This document shows, one piece after another, positions 8,320 through 64,000 of a stretch of DNA of 64,000 nucleotides; positions within the stretch are counted from its first letter, which is position 1; every line of letters starts with the position of its first letter. The notes under the pieces are model-generated. The model saw only the letters and a program-made list of their open reading frames with translations, searched no databases and had not been told where the DNA came from. The DNA lies in assembly GCF_016834655.1 (NCBI RefSeq), contig NZ_JAENHP010000011.1, forward strand, positions 124,001-188,000. The letters are read 5' to 3'. The position numbers were made by a program, and so were the translations under genes. This DNA comes from Paractinoplanes ovalisporus (lineage in GTDB: Bacteria; Actinomycetota; Actinomycetes; Mycobacteriales; Micromonosporaceae).

Positions 8320-9648
8320 GTGAACGACCTGTTGGACACCCTGCTCGGCGAGAGCACGGGCGGGGACGTCGGCGCGCTGCCCGTCCCCGAGAGCTATCGG
8401 GCGGCGGTCGTGCTGGCCGACGAGACCGAGATGTTCGCCGGTATCCCGACCCGCGACCGCGACCCGGCCAAGGCGTTGCACGTGCAGTCCGTGCCGACGC
8501 CCGAGGTGGGACCGGACGAGGTGCTGGTGGCGGTGATGGCCAGCGCCATCAACTACAACACGGTCTGGTCGGCCATCTTCGAGCCGCTGCCCACGTTCGG
8601 TTTCCTGAGCCGTTACGGCCGCAGCGTTCCCGGCGCCCGCAAGCACGACCAGCCGTTCCACGTGGTCGGCTCGGACCTGTCGGGTGTGGTGCTGCGGGCC
8701 GGCGTGGCCGTGCGCAACGTCAAGCCGGGCGACCGGGTGGTGGCGCACTGCCTCAACGTCGAGCTGACCCAGCCCGAGGGGCACGCGGACAGCATGCTCG
8801 ACCCGGAGCAGCGGATCTGGGGCTTCGAGACGAACTACGGCGGGCTCGGCGAGCTGGCCCTGGTCAAGGCCAACCAGCTGATGCCCAAGCCGGCCCACCT
8901 CACGTGGGAGGAGGCGGCCAGCTCGGGGCTGGTGCACTCCACCGCCTACCGGCAACTGGTCTCGCCCAACGGCGCCCGGATGAAACAGGGTGACGTGGTG
9001 CTGATCTGGGGGGCGGCCGGCGGCCTGGGCTCGTACGCGACCCAGCTGGTGCTCAACGGCGGCGGCATCCCGGTCTGCGTGGTGTCGAGCGAGCGCAAGG
9101 CCGAACTGGTCCGCTCGATGGGCGCCGAGCTGGTCATCGACCGGCGGGCCGAGGGCTTCGACTTCTGGCTCGACGAGCACACCCAGAACCCGTCCGAGTG
9201 GAAGCGCTTCGGGGGCCTGGTGCGCGAGCTGACCGGCGGCGACGACCCCGACATCGTCTTCGAGCACCCGGGCCGTGAGACCTTCGGGGCCAGCATCTAC
9301 GTGGCCCGTCGCGGCGGCACGGTGGTGACCTGCGCGTCCACGTCGGGCTACGAGCACACCTACGACAACCGGCACCTGTGGATGCGGCTCAAGCGGATCG
9401 TCGGCACGCATTTCGCGAACTACCAGGAGGCGTGGGCGGCCAACCGGCTCATCGCCCGCGGGATGGTGCATCCGACGGTGTCGGCCACCTACTGCCTCGA
9501 CGACACCGGTGTCGCGGTGTCGACGGTGCACGCCAACAAGCACGACGGCAAGGTGGGTGTGCTGTGCCTGGCCCCTTCGCCCGGCCTGGGTGTCTCGGAC
9601 CCCGAGTTCCGGGCCCGGCACGAGACGCAGATCAACCGTTTCCGCTGA
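8320..9648 (+). CDS. ccr: Crotonyl-CoA carboxylase/reductase (ethylmalonyl-CoA supply)
   Basis: A 442-aa protein of full family length. It reductively carboxylates crotonyl-CoA with NADPH and CO2 to ethylmalonyl-CoA; some members accept longer enoyl-CoAs. The cofactor motif is WGAAGGLGSYA (230-240). The CO2-pocket residues known from the Kitasatospora enzyme (Asn81, Phe170, Glu171, His365) correspond to Asn80, Phe169, Glu170 and His364 (GTHFANYQE), so carboxylation is expected. The C-terminus ends with the characteristic SDPEFRARHETQINRFR-type tail. The GTG start at 8320 has a strong RBS. A carboxylase/reductase inside a PKS cluster normally serves an ethylmalonyl-specific AT; module B5 of the upstream PKS gene has a matching unusual AT motif. 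A strong terminator follows directly. Confidence 0.95.
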   Translation: MNDLLDTLLGESTGGDVGALPVPESYRAAVVLADETEMFAGIPTRDRDPAKALHVQSVPTPEVGPDEVLVAVMASAINYNTVWSAIFEPLPTFGFLSRYGRSVPGARKHDQPFHVVGSDLSGVVLRAGVAVRNVKPGDRVVAHCLNVELTQPEGHADSMLDPEQRIWGFETNYGGLGELALVKANQLMPKPAHLTWEEAASSGLVHSTAYRQLVSPNGARMKQGDVVLIWGAAGGLGSYATQLVLNGGGIPVCVVSSERKAELVRSMGAELVIDRRAEGFDFWLDEHTQNPSEWKRFGGLVRELTGGDDPDIVFEHPGRETFGASIYVARRGGTVVTCASTSGYEHTYDNRHLWMRLKRIVGTHFANYQEAWAANRLIARGMVHPTVSATYCLDDTGVAVSTVHANKHDGKVGVLCLAPSPGLGVSDPEFRARHETQINRFR

Positions 9649-9654
9649 CCCTGT

Positions 9655-9684
9655 CTCAGGGCCGGGAGGGTTCCCGGCCCTGAG
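9655..9684. terminator. Perfect 13-bp hairpin terminator between convergent genes
   Basis: CTCAGGGCCGGGA (9655-9667) is perfectly complementary to TCCCGGCCCTGAG (9672-9684), with a 4-nt GGGT loop. It lies 6 nt after the stop of the carboxylase/reductase (+) and 6 nt after the stop of the aminotransferase (-). As it has no U tract, it is a typical GC-rich actinomycete terminator, and its symmetry lets it serve both strands. It would end the long minus-strand PKS transcript. Confidence 0.85.
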
Positions 9685-9690
9685 GAACGC

Positions 9691-10739
9691 TCAGGCGTAG
9701 AACTCGCGGACCTTGGCGATGATGACGTCCTGGTCCGCCTCGGTCATCCCGGTGTACGTGGGCAGATAAAGCCCCCGCTCGGCGAACCGGTGCGCGTTCA
9801 GCGTGGGCCAGACCTGGTCGAGGTACATCGGCTGGCGGCTCATCGGCTTGAAGAACAGCCGGGTCTCGATGCCCGCGCCGGCCAGGAACTCGCGCAGCTC
9901 CTCGCGGCGGTCGGCCAGCAGGTCGTACATCCAGAGCACGTCCCGCTTCGGCATCAGCGTGATGCCGTCCACTCCGGACAGGCCGGCGTCGTAGTACGCC
10001 TCGATCTTCGCGCGCCGGGCCAGGATCTCGCCCAGGTTCTCGGTCTGGGCCAGGGCGACCCCGGCCTGCATGTTGGTCATCCGGAAGTTGTAGGCGACCT
10101 TGCGGTGCAGGAAGTTGTGCTCCTTGCTGAACGCCATGGCCCGCAGGTGCGCCATCTGCTCGGCCAGCCGCGGGTTGTCGGTGAGGCAGATGCCGCCCTC
10201 GCCCGAAGTGATGATCTTGTTGGCGAACAGCGAGAAGCAGGCGATGTCACCGGTCGGCGGCACTCCGTGGGCCTCGGCCGAGTCCTCCACGACGTGCAGG
10301 TTGTACTCGTAGCCGATCTGCCGGATCTCGTCCATGTCGCAGCGCCGGCCATAGATGTGCACCGGCACGACGGCCCGGGTCCGCGGCGTGATCTTCTCCT
10401 CGATCCGGCGGACGTCGATGTTCAGGTCGTCGCCGCAGTCGACAAAAACCGGTGTCGCGCCCGTGTAGGTGACCGCCCACGCGGTGGCGATCATCGTGAA
10501 CTCGGGGACGAGCACCTCGTCGCCCGGGCCGATGTTCAGGGCCCGCAGCGCCAGCGTGAGCGCGGCCGTGCCCGAGGAGCAGGCCACCCCGTGGGCGCTG
10601 CCGTGGAAGGCCGCGAACGCCTCCTCGAAGCGGGGCACGAGCGGGCCCTGCGACGAGATCCAGCCGGTGCGCACGGCCTCGCTGACGTATTCCAGCTCCC
10701 GTTCGGCGAGAAACGGCTTCGACACCTGGTACGTGTACG

Positions 10740-10743
<4 letters not shown>
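9691..10743 (-). CDS. PLP-dependent sugar aminotransferase, DegT/DnrJ/EryC1/StrS family (mycosamine/perosamine synthase-like)
   Basis: A 350-aa enzyme. The PLP lysine is Lys176 in FSLFANKIITSGEGG; the cofactor Asp154 lies in VVEDSAEAHG, and SSGTAALTLALRAL (57-70) forms the phosphate-binding region. The family transfers an amino group to keto-sugar nucleotides. The overall pattern (GWISSQGP, PEFTMIATAWAV, HIYGRRCDMDEI, RLFFKPMSRQP) is, as far as I recall, that of the GDP-3-keto-6-deoxymannose aminotransferases of polyene clusters (NysDII/AmphDII/PimC type) that make mycosamine; this needs a search. The ATG overlaps the PKS stop (ATGA on the minus strand, 10743-10740), and GAGGAA lies 11 nt upstream, so it is translationally coupled to the PKS. 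Other amino sugars, or an amine on the aglycone, remain possible. Confidence 0.88.
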
Positions 10744-39722
<28,979 letters not shown>

Positions 39723-39744
39723 CAGGCTTTCCTCTGCTCCCCGG
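39723..39744 (-). promoter_or_regulatory. 22-bp gap with RBS between the two PKS genes
   Basis: The gap holds GAGGAA (minus strand, 39734-39729), 6 nt before the ATG at 39722. There is no room for a promoter or terminator, so both PKS genes and the aminotransferase are read as one operon. Confidence 0.85.

Positions 39745-64000
<24,256 letters not shown>

Noticed and set aside
8320..9648. The carboxylase/reductase as a trans-acting enoylreductase for the PKS
   Set aside because: Full length, CO2-pocket residues (Asn80, Phe169, Glu170, His364) and C-terminal tail are those of crotonyl-CoA carboxylase/reductase.

Overview
This is very GC-rich, high-GC actinomycete DNA with G/C-biased third codon positions, GTG as well as ATG starts and tightly packed genes. 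It lies inside a modular type I polyketide synthase (PKS) cluster. The genus cannot be read from the sequence; Streptomyces and Micromonosporaceae-type actinomycetes are both possible. About 84% of the window is two giant PKS genes on the minus strand.

Left flank, 1-10.7 kb: the 3' end of a metallophosphoesterase gene (+); a Sfp/EntD-type phosphopantetheinyl transferase (-), which would activate the carrier proteins; a 445-bp regulatory gap with a 14-bp palindrome; two translationally coupled large LuxR-family (LAL-type) regulators (+); a type II thioesterase (+); an endonuclease/exonuclease/phosphatase-family protein (-) that meets the thioesterase tail to tail; crotonyl-CoA carboxylase/reductase (+), which makes ethylmalonyl-CoA; a strong hairpin terminator; and a DegT/StrS-type sugar aminotransferase (-) whose start overlaps the stop of the PKS.

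PKS, 10.7-64 kb (-): the upstream gene (39745 to beyond 64000, 5' end outside the window) holds the end of one module (called B0 here) and five full modules, B1-B5, then a C-terminal docking segment. The downstream gene (10740-39722, 9660 aa) has an N-terminal docking helix, six full KS-AT-DH-KR-ACP modules, A1-A6, and a C-terminal docking segment without a thioesterase. Reading AT and reductive-loop motifs gives: B0 DH-KR; B1 and B2 malonyl, DH-KR; B3 methylmalonyl with a collapsed KR (ketone expected); B4 malonyl, B-type KR; B5 an unusual FASH-type AT (probably ethylmalonyl) with an A-type KR; A1-A6 all malonyl with DH-KR, that is, up to six consecutive double bonds. There is no ER in the window.

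How it fits together (inference): a large polyene polyketide with a triene, then a keto/methyl, hydroxyl and hydroxyl/ethyl section, then a stretch of up to six conjugated double bonds, glycosylated with an amino sugar. The aminotransferase looks like the mycosamine-forming enzymes of polyene macrolide clusters. The carboxylase/reductase would feed B5, the thioesterase would edit stalled chains, and the two LAL regulators would be pathway activators. The loading module, the earlier and later PKS genes, glycosyltransferase, oxidases and exporters must lie outside the window. The most unusual points are the collapsed KR of B3, the altered DH motifs of A1 and A5, the FASH motif of B5, and a duplicated AT-richer linker block in B1 and B2 that carries DnaA-box-like sequences.
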